A stretch of 64,000 nt of DNA from Halolamina sediminis (GTDB lineage Archaea > Halobacteriota > Halobacteria > Halobacteriales > Haloferacaceae): NCBI RefSeq assembly GCF_001282785.1, contig NZ_CVUA01000001.1, positions 186,001 through 250,000 of the forward strand, written 5' to 3'. The position numbers and the translations under genes were made by a program. This document shows, in pieces, positions 44,425 through 53,514 of the stretch. The stretch's first letter is position 1; every line of letters begins with the position of its first letter. The notes beneath the pieces are model-generated. The model was not told the origin of the DNA. It saw only the letters and a program-made list of their open reading frames with translations, and did not search any database.

Positions 44425-45504
44425 CTACTCCTCGTCGGCGAGCAGCTCGTCGACCAGCGCCTCGGGGTCGAACGCCCGGATGTCGTCGTACCCCTGCCCG
44501 GTGCCGAGGAACAGCACGGGCTTGCCCGTCACGTGGGCGATCGAGATCGCGGCGCCGCCGGAGGAGTCGGCGTCGGCCTTCGTCAGCACCGTGCCGTCGA
44601 TCTCGGCGGCGTCGTCGAACTCCTTGGCGCGCTCGACCGCGTCCTGTCCGGCGACGGCCTCGTCGACGAACAGCGTCATCTCGGGGTCGACCACGCGGTG
44701 GATCTTCTCCAACTGGGTCATCAGGTCGTTGGAGGTGTGCAGGCGGCCGGCGGTGTCGCCCAGCACCACGTCCACGTCGTTGGCCTCGGCGTACTCGACG
44801 CCGTCGTAGATGACCGCGGCAGGGTCACCGCCCTGCTCGTGAGAGATCACTTTTCGGCCGACGTTCTCGGCGTGCTTCTCGATCTGCTCGTTCGCGCCGG
44901 CGCGGTAGGTGTCGCCGTTCGCGAGCACGGAGCTGTAGCCCCGCTGGCCCAGCCACTCGCTCATCTTGGCGATCGAGGTGGTCTTGCCGACGCCGTTGAC
45001 GCCGGTGAACACGATCGTCACTGGCTTGTCGGCCTCGGCGATTCGCTGCTCGAAGTCGAACTGCCCGACGGAGATCACGTCGACCAGCGCGTCGTGCAGC
45101 GCGTCCTCGACCAGTTCTGCGGTGGTGTCGACCTGCTTGCGGCTCTCGCCGATCAGCTGCTCGCGCACCGCGTCGAGGATCTCCTCGGCGACGCTCATCT
45201 CCACGTCGCTCTCTAGCAGCGCCATCTCCAGCGACCAGAGCGGCTCCTCTAAGTCCTCTTCCTCGATGATGACCCGCCCGGTCGCGAGGGCGGCAGCCTG
45301 CCGCAGCCGGCCCGGGCCGCCGTCGTCATCCTCCTCGTCACTCGACTCGCGATCCGGCGCCGCGGCGGGGGTCGAGGGTTCGTCGTCGTCGGCCTCCGCC
45401 TCGGCCGCGTCGGCTTCAGCCTCGGCTTCGGCCTCCTTCTCCTCGACCTCCTCCTCGACGTCGTCGCGGAACGAGCCGAGCTTATCCTTCAGTCCGTCGA
45501 ACAT
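44425..45504 (-). CDS. ftsY: Signal recognition particle receptor FtsY
   Basis: A 359-residue SRP GTPase: an acidic, Ala/Glu-rich A domain (about 1-65), N domain, then the G domain with P-loop GVNGVGKT (168-175), DTAGRLHTS and TKADADSSGG. It docks SRP54-ribosome complexes at the membrane. It is last in the rpl39e-rpl31e-eif6-rplX-pfdA-ftsY string, 6 bp after pfdA. Confidence 0.97.
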   Translation of the reverse strand: MFDGLKDKLGSFRDDVEEEVEEKEAEAEAEADAAEAEADDDEPSTPAAAPDRESSDEEDDDGGPGRLRQAAALATGRVIIEEEDLEEPLWSLEMALLESDVEMSVAEEILDAVREQLIGESRKQVDTTAELVEDALHDALVDVISVGQFDFEQRIAEADKPVTIVFTGVNGVGKTTSIAKMSEWLGQRGYSSVLANGDTYRAGANEQIEKHAENVGRKVISHEQGGDPAAVIYDGVEYAEANDVDVVLGDTAGRLHTSNDLMTQLEKIHRVVDPEMTLFVDEAVAGQDAVERAKEFDDAAEIDGTVLTKADADSSGGAAISIAHVTGKPVLFLGTGQGYDDIRAFDPEALVDELLADEE

Positions 45505-45510
45505 GGGGCC

Positions 45511-45972
45511 TTACTGACCGCCGTCTTCGCCCTGCTGCTGCATCTGCTGCATCTGCTGTTGCTGCATCTGCTGCTGCATCTGCTGGGCGCGCTGTTCGAG
45601 CTCGGCGCTCTCCTCTTCGAGCTCGGTGATCTCCTCGCGCACCTCGCTGATGCGGTCGTCGAGGGAGTCCTTCTTCGACTCGAGGGCGTCGATCGCGTCG
45701 CCCTGCTCCTGCTCGGCCGCGTAGCCGCCGCCGAGGTCGACGATGATCTCGTCGATGTCCTGAACCTCCGCACGGACGTACGCGCCGCCGCCGAGGGGGA
45801 CCTGCACCGTCGAGCTGCTGTCGAGCGTCTCGATTGCCTCGATGGCGTCGTCGACGCCCGCCTTCTCGTCCTGGAACTCCTCGATCTCGGCTTCCTTCTC
45901 CTCGATCTCGGCGTCGAGCTCCTCGAGCTCCTGGGAGAGCTGCTGCAGCTGCTGCTGGCCACCACCCATCAT
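45511..45972 (-). CDS. pfdA: Prefoldin alpha subunit
   Basis: A 153-residue chaperone subunit with two long coiled coils (about 5-45 and 92-140) flanking a beta-hairpin core (VPLGGGAYVRAEVQDIDEII). It ends in a glutamine/methionine-rich tail. It delivers unfolded proteins to the thermosome. ATG 45972 overlaps the rplX stop by 4 nt (ATGA); a second ATG follows immediately. Confidence 0.95.
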   Translation of the reverse strand: MMGGGQQQLQQLSQELEELDAEIEEKEAEIEEFQDEKAGVDDAIEAIETLDSSSTVQVPLGGGAYVRAEVQDIDEIIVDLGGGYAAEQEQGDAIDALESKKDSLDDRISEVREEITELEEESAELEQRAQQMQQQMQQQQMQQMQQQGEDGGQ

Positions 45973-46145
45973 GCGGCGGTCACCTCCTCGATCTCGATCT
46001 GCGTCCGCTGGAGGTTGTGCTCCGCGCCGAACTGGGAGAGTACGTGCTCCTCGGCGACCGACTCGTTCTCCGCGTCGATGCTCCGCTCGAAGGCCTGCCG
46101 CCCGTCCCGGGCCTCGAACGTACCGCTCACAGTAAACTGACTCAT
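45969..46145 (-). CDS. rplX: Large ribosomal subunit protein LX (L18ae/L20e type)
   Basis: A 58-residue protein: MSQFTVSGTFEARDGRQAFE at the start, then the HVLSQFGAEHNLQRTQIEIEE block, typical of archaeal LX. It lies between eif6 and pfdA, the conserved archaeal order, and overlaps pfdA by 4 nt. Confidence 0.92.
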   Translation of the reverse strand: MSQFTVSGTFEARDGRQAFERSIDAENESVAEEHVLSQFGAEHNLQRTQIEIEEVTAA

Positions 46146-46225
46146 GGCCGAAAATGGCCGGGCGAGCGGGAAGTAGCTTCCGAAAGGGACTCCCCCAGCA
46201 GCGATGGACTCGACGGCGTGGCTCC

Positions 46226-46891
46226 TCAGTCGAGGTAGCCCAGCGTGTCCTCGATGCGGCCCAGCTCCGGCCCGGTGGTGTCCTGGCCGACGACGTAGCC
46301 GTCGTCGGTCGCGACCAGCCCCGAGCCGACGAGGGGCGCGCCGTAGTTGATGGTCCCCACGTCGGCGTACACGTCGAGGAGTGCCTCGACGGTCTCCAAC
46401 TCGGCCTCGCGGGCGTCGGGCTGACAGAGCACGCCCTCGTTCGTCGCGACTGCGGCGGTCCCGACGGTGTCGACGCCGCCCAGCGAGCCGCGCTCGACGG
46501 GCACCGCGAGCGCCTCCTCGACGACGCCGACCTGCTCGTCGGTCAGGTCGGGGTGGACGTACGCGCCGCTATCGTTGGCGAGCACGACGTTGCCGGCGGC
46601 GTTGATCTTCCCCGGCAGCCCGTAGACGGGCGTGTCGATCGCCGTCTCGATGCGCTCGCGCTCGCGTTCGGTGACCCGGCCCGAGACGAGCAGGCCGTTC
46701 TCGTTGCCGACCGCGAGTGCGCCGACGGTGTTGGAGCCGGCGACGGTGGTCGGCAGGGCGTCGACGCCGAGCTCGTCGGTCATCCCCTCGATCACGTCCT
46801 CCTCGGCGTCGGGACGGATCAGCAGACAGTCCTCGGTCGCTCGCGCGAACACCCCGACGTACGAGGAGCCGGCGAAAGCCGCGCGGAACAC
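46226..46891 (-). CDS. eif6: Translation initiation factor 6 (aIF6)
   Basis: A 221-residue pentein-fold factor that binds the large subunit and prevents premature subunit joining. Five repeated blocks are visible, such as [28 protein letters not shown] and [14 protein letters not shown]. The start is GTG 46891, 6 nt after the rpl31e stop. Same strand and operon as rpl31e and rpl39e. Confidence 0.95.
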   Translation of the reverse strand: MFRAAFAGSSYVGVFARATEDCLLIRPDAEEDVIEGMTDELGVDALPTTVAGSNTVGALAVGNENGLLVSGRVTERERERIETAIDTPVYGLPGKINAAGNVVLANDSGAYVHPDLTDEQVGVVEEALAVPVERGSLGGVDTVGTAAVATNEGVLCQPDAREAELETVEALLDVYADVGTINYGAPLVGSGLVATDDGYVVGQDTTGPELGRIEDTLGYLD

Positions 46892-46897
46892 GGCGTG

Positions 46898-47176
46898 TTA
46901 CTCCGCCGGCTCGGCTTCGACGACCGTCTCGCCGTCCTCGTCGAACCGTGCGGCTCGCACGCGGATCGAACTCGGGGGCTTGCTTCGTCCGCGCTCCCAG
47001 ACGGTCTCGTTGACGGCCGGGTCCAGACGGACCTCCTCCTCCTCGACGGAGAACTGGGTCGCGAGGTGCTCGGTGATGATCGACATCGCGGCGTCGGCCC
47101 GTTCCTGCTTGGGCGCGCTCTTGGCGTCGCGGAGCGGGACGGTGACGACCCGCTCCTCGAAGTCGCTTGCGCTCAT
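46898..47176 (-). CDS. rpl31e: 50S ribosomal protein L31e
   Basis: A 92-residue ribosomal protein: RVVTVPLRDAKSAPKQERAD, then RLDPAVNETVWERGRSKPP and a halophile-type acidic tail. The start overlaps the rpl39e stop by one base (TAATG). Confidence 0.95.
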   Translation of the reverse strand: MSASDFEERVVTVPLRDAKSAPKQERADAAMSIITEHLATQFSVEEEEVRLDPAVNETVWERGRSKPPSSIRVRAARFDEDGETVVEAEPAE

Positions 47177-47328
47177 TACTCGTCGATGTTAGATCGCCGC
47201 CAGTTACGCCGCTTCGGGTTGCGGGTGACTTCCATGTCGGTCTTCATCATCACCCACGCCGGCACGCGGGAGTTCTGTCGCTCCTTCTTACCGAGTCGCT
47301 TCTTCTGCGCTTTCGATTTCTTCCCCAT
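47176..47328 (-). CDS. rpl39e: 50S ribosomal protein L39e
   Basis: A 50-residue, strongly basic ribosomal protein ([20 protein letters not shown], then [14 protein letters not shown] and NPKRRNWRR). ATG 47328 is the family start; the upstream open frame is an antisense shadow of the next gene. It is the first gene of the rpl39e-ftsY string. Confidence 0.95.
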   Translation of the reverse strand: MGKKSKAQKKRLGKKERQNSRVPAWVMMKTDMEVTRNPKRRNWRRSNIDE

Positions 47329-47378
47329 AGTGGCCGCCAGTTCCCTCGCTCGACGTAAAACGCTGTCCATCCGCGGGC

Positions 47379-47903
47379 TCAGGGCTCGACCCCGAGGTGG
47401 ACGGTCAGCGAGGCGTCCTCGCCGCTCCGGGCCGCTCGATACGTCCCGCAGGCCCGGTGGTTGCCGTCGAGCAGCCGCGGCGGCCACTCGCCGTCGGGCT
47501 GCCACGCGACCGCGGCGCCGAACTCCCGACCGGGGTGCTCGGCGAACCACGCGACTTTCTCGGCGGCGTCGGGAACCTCCCCGGCGACCGACTCGTCGTC
47601 CAGCCGTTCGACCGCGCTCGCGACGGTCCCGTCCTCGGCGAGCCACTCCCACCCCGACCCCGGGAACGTCCCCAGTTCGCCCACCTCGTCGCCGTCGAAC
47701 TCGACCGTGTACCACTCTCGACCGTCGACGACCGGTTCGGCGGGCTCCTCGTACGTCTCGGTGAGCTCCCGCAGGAGTCGCTCGCGGTCCCAGCCGGCCG
47801 GGTCGGCGTCGGGGTAGGCGTCTTTCCGGGCCTCCCGGTCGACCCACTCCCGGAGCACCGTCTCGACGCTGATCGCCTCGCCGCGCTCGGTCCAGTCGGT
47901 CAC
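47379..47903 (-). CDS. Acidic protein with ParB/Srx-like motif, function unknown
   Basis: A 174-residue acidic protein. The C-terminal segment [19 protein letters not shown] resembles the DGNHR core of ParB/sulfiredoxin-fold proteins, with [14 protein letters not shown] and [15 protein letters not shown] before it. This is a weak motif match, so no function is claimed. It lies upstream of rpl39e with a 50-bp gap. Confidence 0.6.
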   Translation of the reverse strand: MTDWTERGEAISVETVLREWVDREARKDAYPDADPAGWDRERLLRELTETYEEPAEPVVDGREWYTVEFDGDEVGELGTFPGSGWEWLAEDGTVASAVERLDDESVAGEVPDAAEKVAWFAEHPGREFGAAVAWQPDGEWPPRLLDGNHRACGTYRAARSGEDASLTVHLGVEP

Positions 47904-47940
47904 GGCTCCACTCGTCGGGAGAACGGAGAAATCGGTTGCG

Positions 47941-48039
47941 GTCGCGGCTGACGGAGCAGCCTTAGTTCCGCGTCGACTTCTTCCAAGTCGGCGCGGACTG
48001 TCGCGGCTGACGGAGCAGCCTTAGTTCCGCGTCGACTTC
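47941..48039. repeat. Tandem 59-bp duplication covering a gene's last codons and stop
   Basis: A 40-bp sequence at 47941-47980 (starting GTCGCGGCTGACGGAGCAGC) recurs exactly at 48000-48039, a 59-bp period. The second copy contains the stop codon and last six codons of the DUF5828 gene plus a GGCTG/CAGCC stem. Confidence 0.9.
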
Positions 48040-48710
48040 GAACTCCCCTCGTTGTCGGGCGAGGAGAACTCCGCACCTTCGGCGGCCTCGGCGGTCTCGA
48101 CCTGCTTCTCGGTGTCGACGTGCCAGCGGTCGACCTCGTCGTCGTACTGTGCGAGCCGGTCGCTGACCTCGTCTTTGAGCTCGTCGTCGTTGACGTTCAC
48201 CTCGAACACGAACTTGGTCTCGTCGCCCCGGGAGCTGCGCTGGACGTTCGCGCTGATCAGTTCGTTGTCGAAGTAGTACGGCGCGAGCTGGGTCATCACC
48301 TTCCGGTAGACGGTGTCCTCGACGGTCCGGATCGCCTTCCGGCCCGCCGAGTCCGCCGCCCGAGTGGCGTAGTCGATGGAGTCCTGCCAGCGCTCGATCG
48401 CGCCGCCGTTGTCGCCCTCCTCGACTTTCTCGTAGGACTCCGTCAGCTTCTCGCCCGCGGACTTGATGTCGTCCTCGGGGCCTTTCCCTTCGCGCTCGCC
48501 GGGTCCTTCCTTGATGCTCGCCTGTTCGGCGGTTTTCTCTTCGACGTCCTCGCCGAGGGTTTCGTGGGCTTTCGGGCGCCACTCGTCCCACTCCTCGAAC
48601 GCCTCGCTGTCGACGCCGACGTCCCGGAGCGCACGGCTGATCCGCTCGCCGTGCTCGACGATGTCACCCCACGAGCCGCGCTGTTTGAAGCCGGCGATGC
48701 TCTCCTCCAT
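48021..48710 (-). CDS. DUF5828-type haloarchaeal protein
   Basis: A 229-residue acidic protein starting MEESIAGFKQRGSWGDIVEH. It is mostly helical, with a charged low-complexity middle (about 70-95), then YYFDNELISANVQRSSRGDE and a tail ending SSKSTRN. The upstream in-frame extension to 48773 is not conserved-looking. Conserved in haloarchaea; function unknown. Its last codons and stop are tandemly duplicated just downstream. Confidence 0.7.
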   Translation of the reverse strand: MEESIAGFKQRGSWGDIVEHGERISRALRDVGVDSEAFEEWDEWRPKAHETLGEDVEEKTAEQASIKEGPGEREGKGPEDDIKSAGEKLTESYEKVEEGDNGGAIERWQDSIDYATRAADSAGRKAIRTVEDTVYRKVMTQLAPYYFDNELISANVQRSSRGDETKFVFEVNVNDDELKDEVSDRLAQYDDEVDRWHVDTEKQVETAEAAEGAEFSSPDNEGSSKSTRN

Positions 48711-48827
48711 CTTCTCGCCGGAACGAACGTCGTGGGGCCACATAAGTCCACGCAGTCCGTGTTCCCACGGCACACGGCCGGTGCCGATGCCACTCGGCTT
48801 TTAGCGTCGGCCGGCCGACGGCCGGGT

Positions 48828-49208
48828 ATGAGCGACAGCGCGAGCAGCCCGGCGATCCCCGACCTCGTCGAGACGGACTCCCCCGACTTCCGGGCGATCC
48901 TCTCCTGCGTGTTCGGCGTGCAGGACCACGAGAGCCGAACCTATCTCGTCCTGCTGGACAACCCCGACAGCACCGTCGCGGAGCTGGCCGACGAGCTCGA
49001 CCGCGACCGCAGCAACGTCAACCGCTCGCTGACGACGCTGCTGGAGAAGGGGCTGGTCGAGCGCCGGCGCCGCCTGCTCGACCCCGGCGGCTACGTGTAC
49101 GAGTACACCGCCGTCCCGCTGCCCGAAGCCAAGGGGATGCTCCACGAGGCGCTGGACGAGTGGGTCGAGCGTGTCCACGACCGCATCGACGAGTTCGGCG
49201 GGGACTGA
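48828..49208 (+). CDS. TrmB/MarR-type winged-helix regulator
   Basis: A 126-residue protein. The winged helix spans about 25-100: SRTYLVLLDNPDSTVAELAD, then ELDRDRSNVNRSLTTLLEKG with the recognition helix and a YVYEYTAVPLPEAKGML wing/dimer segment. It lies 42 bp upstream of threonine synthase on the same strand and could be a local regulator. ATG 48828 is chosen; the upstream frame is an antisense shadow. Confidence 0.82.
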   Translation: MSDSASSPAIPDLVETDSPDFRAILSCVFGVQDHESRTYLVLLDNPDSTVAELADELDRDRSNVNRSLTTLLEKGLVERRRRLLDPGGYVYEYTAVPLPEAKGMLHEALDEWVERVHDRIDEFGGD

Positions 49209-49250
49209 TCGCCGCCCCACTTTTCTCCCCCGCGCCCCCACTCCGTCTCG

Positions 49251-50588
49251 ATGACCGACGCGCTCTCGCTCGACGCCCCGGCGCCGACCCGGCCCGACGG
49301 CGTCGACGCCGACTGCTGGCTTTCCTGTATCGACTGTGGCGCCACCTACCCGCCGTTCGCGGCGGTTCGGTACTCGTGTGACGACTGCGGCGGCCTGCTC
49401 GAAGTCCACTACGCCGACCTGCCCGACTGGAACGACTTCTCGGGCCGGGGTGTCTGGCGCTACGCCGACGCGCTCCCCTTCGAGACGGGCCGCACTGGCC
49501 CCGTCGACCCCGAGAACCCCGCAGGCGACGGCGGTCGACAGAGCGCCGCCGACCCCTGTGGCGTCAGTCTCCCCGAGGGCGACACCCCCCTTTACGAGGT
49601 GCCCGGGATCGAGGCCGACCTCGGACTCGACCGCCTCCGCGTCAAGCACGAGGGGATGAACCCGACGGGGAGCTTCAAGGACCGCGGCATGACCGTCGGC
49701 GTCGGCGCCGCCGCGGCGGTCGGCGTCGACCGACTGGCCTGCGCCTCGACGGGCAACACCTCCGCCGCCCTTGCGGCCTACGGCGCCCGCGCGGATCTCG
49801 AGACGCTCGTCCTCCTCCCCGCGGGAAAGGTCGCCGCCGGCAAGGTCGCACAGGCCGCGATCCACGACGCGCGCATTCTCGAAGTCGACGGCAACTTCGA
49901 CGACTGTCTCGACATCGTCCAGGAGTTAGCGAACCGCGGGGAGGCGTACCTCCTGAACTCGCTGAACCCCTTCCGGTTGGAGGGACAGAAGACCATCGGC
50001 CTCGAAATCCTCGAACGCTTCCGCGACGAGGAGGGCGGCTTCCCCGACCGGATCGTGCTCCCGGTCGGCAACGCGGGCAACACTGCGGCGCTGTACAAGT
50101 GTTTCCGCGAACTCATCCAGGCCGGCGCGCTTGAACGCGCGGACGTGCCCAAGCTCACGGGCGTCCAAGCGGCGGGCGCCGCCCCGTTCGTCGAGGCGAT
50201 CGAGAACGGCACCGAGGGTGTCGAACGCTGGGACCACGTCGAGACCCGGGCGACCGCGATCCGGATCGGCGAGCCCGTGAACGCGCCCAAAGCGCTGCCC
50301 GGCGTCCGGGAGACGGGGGGGACCGCCGTCGCCGTCGACGACGAGCGGATCACCGAGGCCCAGCGCGAGCTCGCACGCGAGGGGATCGGCGTCGAGCCCG
50401 CCTCCGCGGCCTCGGTCGCCGGGCTCCGAAAGCTCCGCGAGCGCGGCGAGATCGACGCCGACGAGCGCGTGGTCTGTCTGACGACCGGCCACCTGCTGAA
50501 GGACCCCGAGGCCGCGACCGCCGCCAGCGACGACCCGGAGCCGGTCGACAACGACGTGGACGCGGTGCTCGATCTCGTCGGCGAGTAG
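49251..50588 (+). CDS. thrC: Threonine synthase
   Basis: A 445-residue PLP enzyme that converts O-phosphohomoserine to threonine. It has an N-terminal zinc ribbon (C26/C29, C43/C46), the PLP lysine K143 in NPTGSFKDRGM, the STGNTSAALAAYGA loop and the phosphate-binding PVGNAGNTAAL. Ordinary length for the archaeal type. It is preceded by a wHTH regulator gene. Confidence 0.94.
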   Translation: MTDALSLDAPAPTRPDGVDADCWLSCIDCGATYPPFAAVRYSCDDCGGLLEVHYADLPDWNDFSGRGVWRYADALPFETGRTGPVDPENPAGDGGRQSAADPCGVSLPEGDTPLYEVPGIEADLGLDRLRVKHEGMNPTGSFKDRGMTVGVGAAAAVGVDRLACASTGNTSAALAAYGARADLETLVLLPAGKVAAGKVAQAAIHDARILEVDGNFDDCLDIVQELANRGEAYLLNSLNPFRLEGQKTIGLEILERFRDEEGGFPDRIVLPVGNAGNTAALYKCFRELIQAGALERADVPKLTGVQAAGAAPFVEAIENGTEGVERWDHVETRATAIRIGEPVNAPKALPGVRETGGTAVAVDDERITEAQRELAREGIGVEPASAASVAGLRKLRERGEIDADERVVCLTTGHLLKDPEAATAASDDPEPVDNDVDAVLDLVGE

Positions 50589-50631
50589 TCGGCCCGACAC
50601 GCTCTTGATGCCGCCGGCGCTCCCTCCTACC

Positions 50632-51276
50632 ATGGAGCGTACCGCCGCGCTCGACCGTATCGAGCGCCTGCTCGACACGGTCGAGTCCGACACGATGCCC
50701 GTCCCGGTCCGGGAGGTCTGGCTCTACGGTGACGCCGCGCTCGGGCTCGACCCCGTCGACCGCCTCGACGTCTACCTCACGAAGGACATCCTGCTGGAGA
50801 GTGACGACGAGGCCGCCGACCGCTTCGAGCGGGAGTACGGCGTGAAAGGCGTCGGCAGCACCGTCCGCGCCGAGTGGGCCGAGCAGTTCCCGGACTCCCT
50901 GCGCGCCAGCGAGAACGGCTACGCCGCACCCGAGAAGTGTCTGGCTGCTCACCTCACCGACCCCGACGAACCGATCCACCTCGAAGTGTGTAACGCCCCG
51001 TTCGGCGACAACGTCACCCAACGGCTGCAGGGTGCGCTGGATCGGGAGGCCTACGAACAGGTGCTCGACCCCCGTGGTGCCTGCCTCTGGATCGACGGCG
51101 AACGCGAGACCGAGACGATCGAGAAGCTCCGGGCGGGCGAGCTCGCCTTCCCGACGCTGCCGGAGGCGCTGGAGATGCTCGGCGCCGAAGAGGCGGACGC
51201 GCGCGCCGCCGCCGAGGCGGTCCAGCGGCGCCGTGCGGAACAGGACGGGGCGACCGTCCGCGGCGACGTGGTGTAG
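50632..51276 (+). CDS. Nucleotidyltransferase-like protein, function unknown
   Basis: A 214-residue protein starting MERTAALDRIERLL. The segment REVWLYGDAALGLDPVDRLD followed by VYLTKDILL resembles the strand-GS-DxD core of minimal nucleotidyltransferases, but the Gly-Ser pair is altered (YGDAALG), so activity is doubtful. The C-terminal half is helical, ending RGDVV. It follows thrC by 43 bp and converges on ftsZ2. No function is assigned. Confidence 0.65.
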   Translation: MERTAALDRIERLLDTVESDTMPVPVREVWLYGDAALGLDPVDRLDVYLTKDILLESDDEAADRFEREYGVKGVGSTVRAEWAEQFPDSLRASENGYAAPEKCLAAHLTDPDEPIHLEVCNAPFGDNVTQRLQGALDREAYEQVLDPRGACLWIDGERETETIEKLRAGELAFPTLPEALEMLGAEEADARAAAEAVQRRRAEQDGATVRGDVV

Positions 51277-51315
51277 CCGCGGCTGGCCGGTCGTGAAAAA
51301 ACGGGGAGAACGACG

Positions 51316-52515
51316 TCAGCGGATGACGTCGACGTTGCTGTTGCTGTCGTCGTGGTCGCGGCCGCCGCCGTCGCGGGCCGCGCCGCCGCGCTGGGTTGCC
51401 TCCTGTGCGTTACTCTTGGCGTCGAAGTCGACGTTCTCGAGATCGTCCTCGTTGAGCGCCCGTCGGGACTCGTTGGCCTGCTGCTGCGTGCCCGACCCGA
51501 GCACCTGCGCCGACTGGACACCAGTCATGATGGCCATGACTCGCACTTTCCCCTTGTACTCCTCCTGGATCCGGGCGCCCCAGATGACGTTGGCGCTGGC
51601 CTCCAGCCGCTCGGTGATGCTGTCGGCGATCCCTTCGGCCTCTTTGAGGGTGAGGTCGGGACCGCCGGTGATGTGGACCAGCCCACCGGTGGCGCCGCGG
51701 TAATCCACGTCCAGCAGGGGGTGGTTCATCGCGTCGTTGACCACCTCGTCGGTCTTGTTGGAGTCTTGGGTCTCGCCGACCAGCATCACCGCGACGCCGC
51801 CCTGATTCATGATCGTGGACATGTCCGCGTAGTCCAGATTGATCAGGGACGGCTGGGTGATGGTCTCCGAGATGCCCTTGACCGTCTCCGCGATGATCTG
51901 GTCCATCACGGAGAACGCTTTCCCGATCGGCAGGTTCGGGACGTAGTCCAGCAGCCGGTTGTTGTCGAGCACGATGATCGAGTCCGCCTCGTCACGGAGC
52001 CGCTCCAGCCCTTCCTCGGCCTTCACGGTACGGGCGCGCTCGACGTTGAACGGCGTCGAGACCATCCCGACGACGATCGCACCCTGCTCCTTGGCGATGT
52101 TCGAGACGACGGGCGCGGCACCGGTGCCGGTGCCACCGCCCATCCCGGCGGTGACGAACACGAGGTCCGCGTCGCCGAGCACCTCCTTGATCGTCCCCTG
52201 GGCCATCTCGGTAGCGCGCTCGCCCATCTCGGGGTCGCCACCCGCACCGAGCCCTTGGGTGAGGGACTTGCCGACGAGGATCTTCGTGTCGGCTTCGATC
52301 ATCTTCAGGTGCTGCTTGTCCGTGTTGATCGCGATGGTCTCGGCGCCCTCGACGCCGATGTTGTAGAGGCGGTTGATCGTGTTGTTCCCCGCCCCGCCGG
52401 CACCGACGATGACGATCCGGGGATCCCCGAACTCGTCGTCGTCGGTCTCGACGTCCTGCATCGATCGCTGCTCGGCCTCCGCGTTGTCGAGTGCGTCCTG
52501 AACGATGTCCTGCAT
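51316..52515 (-). CDS. ftsZ2: Cell division protein FtsZ (FtsZ2-like)
   Basis: A 399-residue tubulin-superfamily GTPase that forms the division ring. It has the nucleotide site [13 protein letters not shown] (about 38-50), tubulin signature [10 protein letters not shown] (126-135), T7-loop [11 protein letters not shown] with the catalytic acids (about 247-257) and a C-terminal acidic tail ending SNSNVDVIR. The start lies 3 nt after the cdrS stop, reproducing the cdrS-ftsZ2 pair known in haloarchaea. Paralogue assignment rests on this context. Confidence 0.93.
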   Translation of the reverse strand: MQDIVQDALDNAEAEQRSMQDVETDDDEFGDPRIVIVGAGGAGNNTINRLYNIGVEGAETIAINTDKQHLKMIEADTKILVGKSLTQGLGAGGDPEMGERATEMAQGTIKEVLGDADLVFVTAGMGGGTGTGAAPVVSNIAKEQGAIVVGMVSTPFNVERARTVKAEEGLERLRDEADSIIVLDNNRLLDYVPNLPIGKAFSVMDQIIAETVKGISETITQPSLINLDYADMSTIMNQGGVAVMLVGETQDSNKTDEVVNDAMNHPLLDVDYRGATGGLVHITGGPDLTLKEAEGIADSITERLEASANVIWGARIQEEYKGKVRVMAIMTGVQSAQVLGSGTQQQANESRRALNEDDLENVDFDAKSNAQEATQRGGAARDGGGRDHDDSNSNVDVIR

Positions 52516-52518
52516 GTA

Positions 52519-52692
52519 TTACACCTTGGCCCAGCTGCGATCACGGCCGCCGTCGGCCGTGTCGTTCTCGTTGATCATCTCACGGACGGCCGAGCGAATC
52601 GCTTCGCTACGGTTGGGGAACTCCCCAGTCTCGACCATCTGTTCGACCTCTTCGACCTGCTGTCGTGGAATTCGCAGTGTGACACGCTCCAT
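52519..52692 (-). CDS. cdrS: Short ribbon-helix-helix cell division regulator CdrS
   Basis: A 57-residue RHH protein: beta strand [10 protein letters not shown], helix [20 protein letters not shown] and [10 protein letters not shown], then a basic tail. In characterised haloarchaea CdrS is cotranscribed with ftsZ2 and controls division genes. It is immediately upstream of ftsZ2 with a 3-nt gap, and operator-like repeats precede it. Confidence 0.9.
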   Translation of the reverse strand: MERVTLRIPRQQVEEVEQMVETGEFPNRSEAIRSAVREMINENDTADGGRDRSWAKV

Positions 52693-52706
52693 GTTGGTTT
52701 CCCCCG

Positions 52707-52855
52707 GTAAGACGAACCGGCGCGAGCCGTCGCCTACAGTCCCGCCCGGCCGGGTTCCCTGCCCCGCCGGCTCTGTAAGACGACCGTCTTACGCGTGCAC
52801 ACCAACGTAGCTATCTGATAAAAAGCTTCCGCCGGTTCCGGCCGTATGTAAGACG
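52707..52855. promoter_or_regulatory. GTAAGACG operator-like array before cdrS-ftsZ2
   Basis: GTAAGACG occurs at 52707-52714, 52775-52782 and 52848-52855, and inverted at 52785-52792. The middle pair forms GTAAGACGACCGTCTTAC, an 18-bp palindrome. A TATA-like GATAAAAAG (52816-52824; on the minus strand CTTTTTATC) places a predicted transcription start about 25-30 bp away, within the palindrome. A palindromic, repeated site suits RHH dimers such as CdrS or CdrL. Binding is inferred. Confidence 0.55.
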
Positions 52856-52879
52856 TCCGACGACGCTGTCAGACACGGG

Positions 52880-53359
52880 CTACGCGCGGTCGAACAGCTC
52901 GGAGGTCGGGCTGCGACGGCCACAGCCCGGGCAGAACGTCCAGTCCGAGCGGATCTCCTCGCCGCACTCGCAGTGTGCCCGCCGCTGTCGTTCCTCGCCG
53001 CAGTTGGGGCAGAACGAGTGGTCGGCGCTCACGGCCGCTCCGCACTGTTTACACGCCTCCTCGTCGTCGGCTGCCTCTGTCGCGAGGTCGACGTTCGCCC
53101 CGTCGGCGCCGTCGAGGCTCGCCTCCCCGTCGAGGTTGATGTTGACGGTGAGTTCGGGTGCGGTCGCCGCTCGTCCGTCGTCGGCCGTCGACTGGCTACT
53201 GTCGGCTGCGTCTCCACTCACCTCCCGCTCGCCGCCCACGTCGGGGTGGCGGTCGAGGAACTCCCGGAGCGCTTCGCGCATCACCTCGCTTTTGGACGCG
53301 TCGAGCGCGTCCAACTGCTCGACGAGCGCGTCGTCGGCGCGGAAGGTGATCTTGCTCAC
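52880..53359 (-). CDS. cdrL: Long ribbon-helix-helix regulator with zinc ribbons, CdrL-like
   Basis: A 159-residue protein. RHH domain about 1-37 (SKITFRADDALVEQLDALDA, KSEVMREALREFLDRHP), a disordered acidic region, then two zinc ribbons (CKQC...CPNC and CECG...CPGC). The GTG start at 53359 is preferred over GTG 53380 because a TATA-like CTTAA lies about 25 nt before it. CdrL is the long paralogue reported to act on the cdrS-ftsZ2 promoter, which lies directly downstream. Confidence 0.82.
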   Translation of the reverse strand: MSKITFRADDALVEQLDALDASKSEVMREALREFLDRHPDVGGEREVSGDAADSSQSTADDGRAATAPELTVNINLDGEASLDGADGANVDLATEAADDEEACKQCGAAVSADHSFCPNCGEERQRRAHCECGEEIRSDWTFCPGCGRRSPTSELFDRA

Positions 53360-53484
53360 ACCGGAATGGTTGGGTCGCACCCGTTAAGTAGTTTCCCCAG
53401 ACCCGTCGGAGCGACGGTCGTGCGGCCGTTTACGCCCGCGCTCGCGCACGCGTTGATTCACACCTTCGCCGTCTCCTCGGAAGT

Positions 53485-53494
53485 CATAAACCTC
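53485..53494 (+). promoter_or_regulatory. TATA box of the aIF2-beta gene
   Basis: CATAAACCTC lies about 25 nt before ATG 53515, giving a leaderless transcript. Divergent from the cdrL promoter. Confidence 0.55.
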
Positions 53495-53514
53495 CTCCGC
53501 CGGTTATCACGCGT

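Noticed and set aside
47176-47847. 223-residue basic protein including L39e
   Set aside because: Only the last 50 residues match L39e; the rest is an arginine-rich shadow of the acidic gene at 47379-47903.
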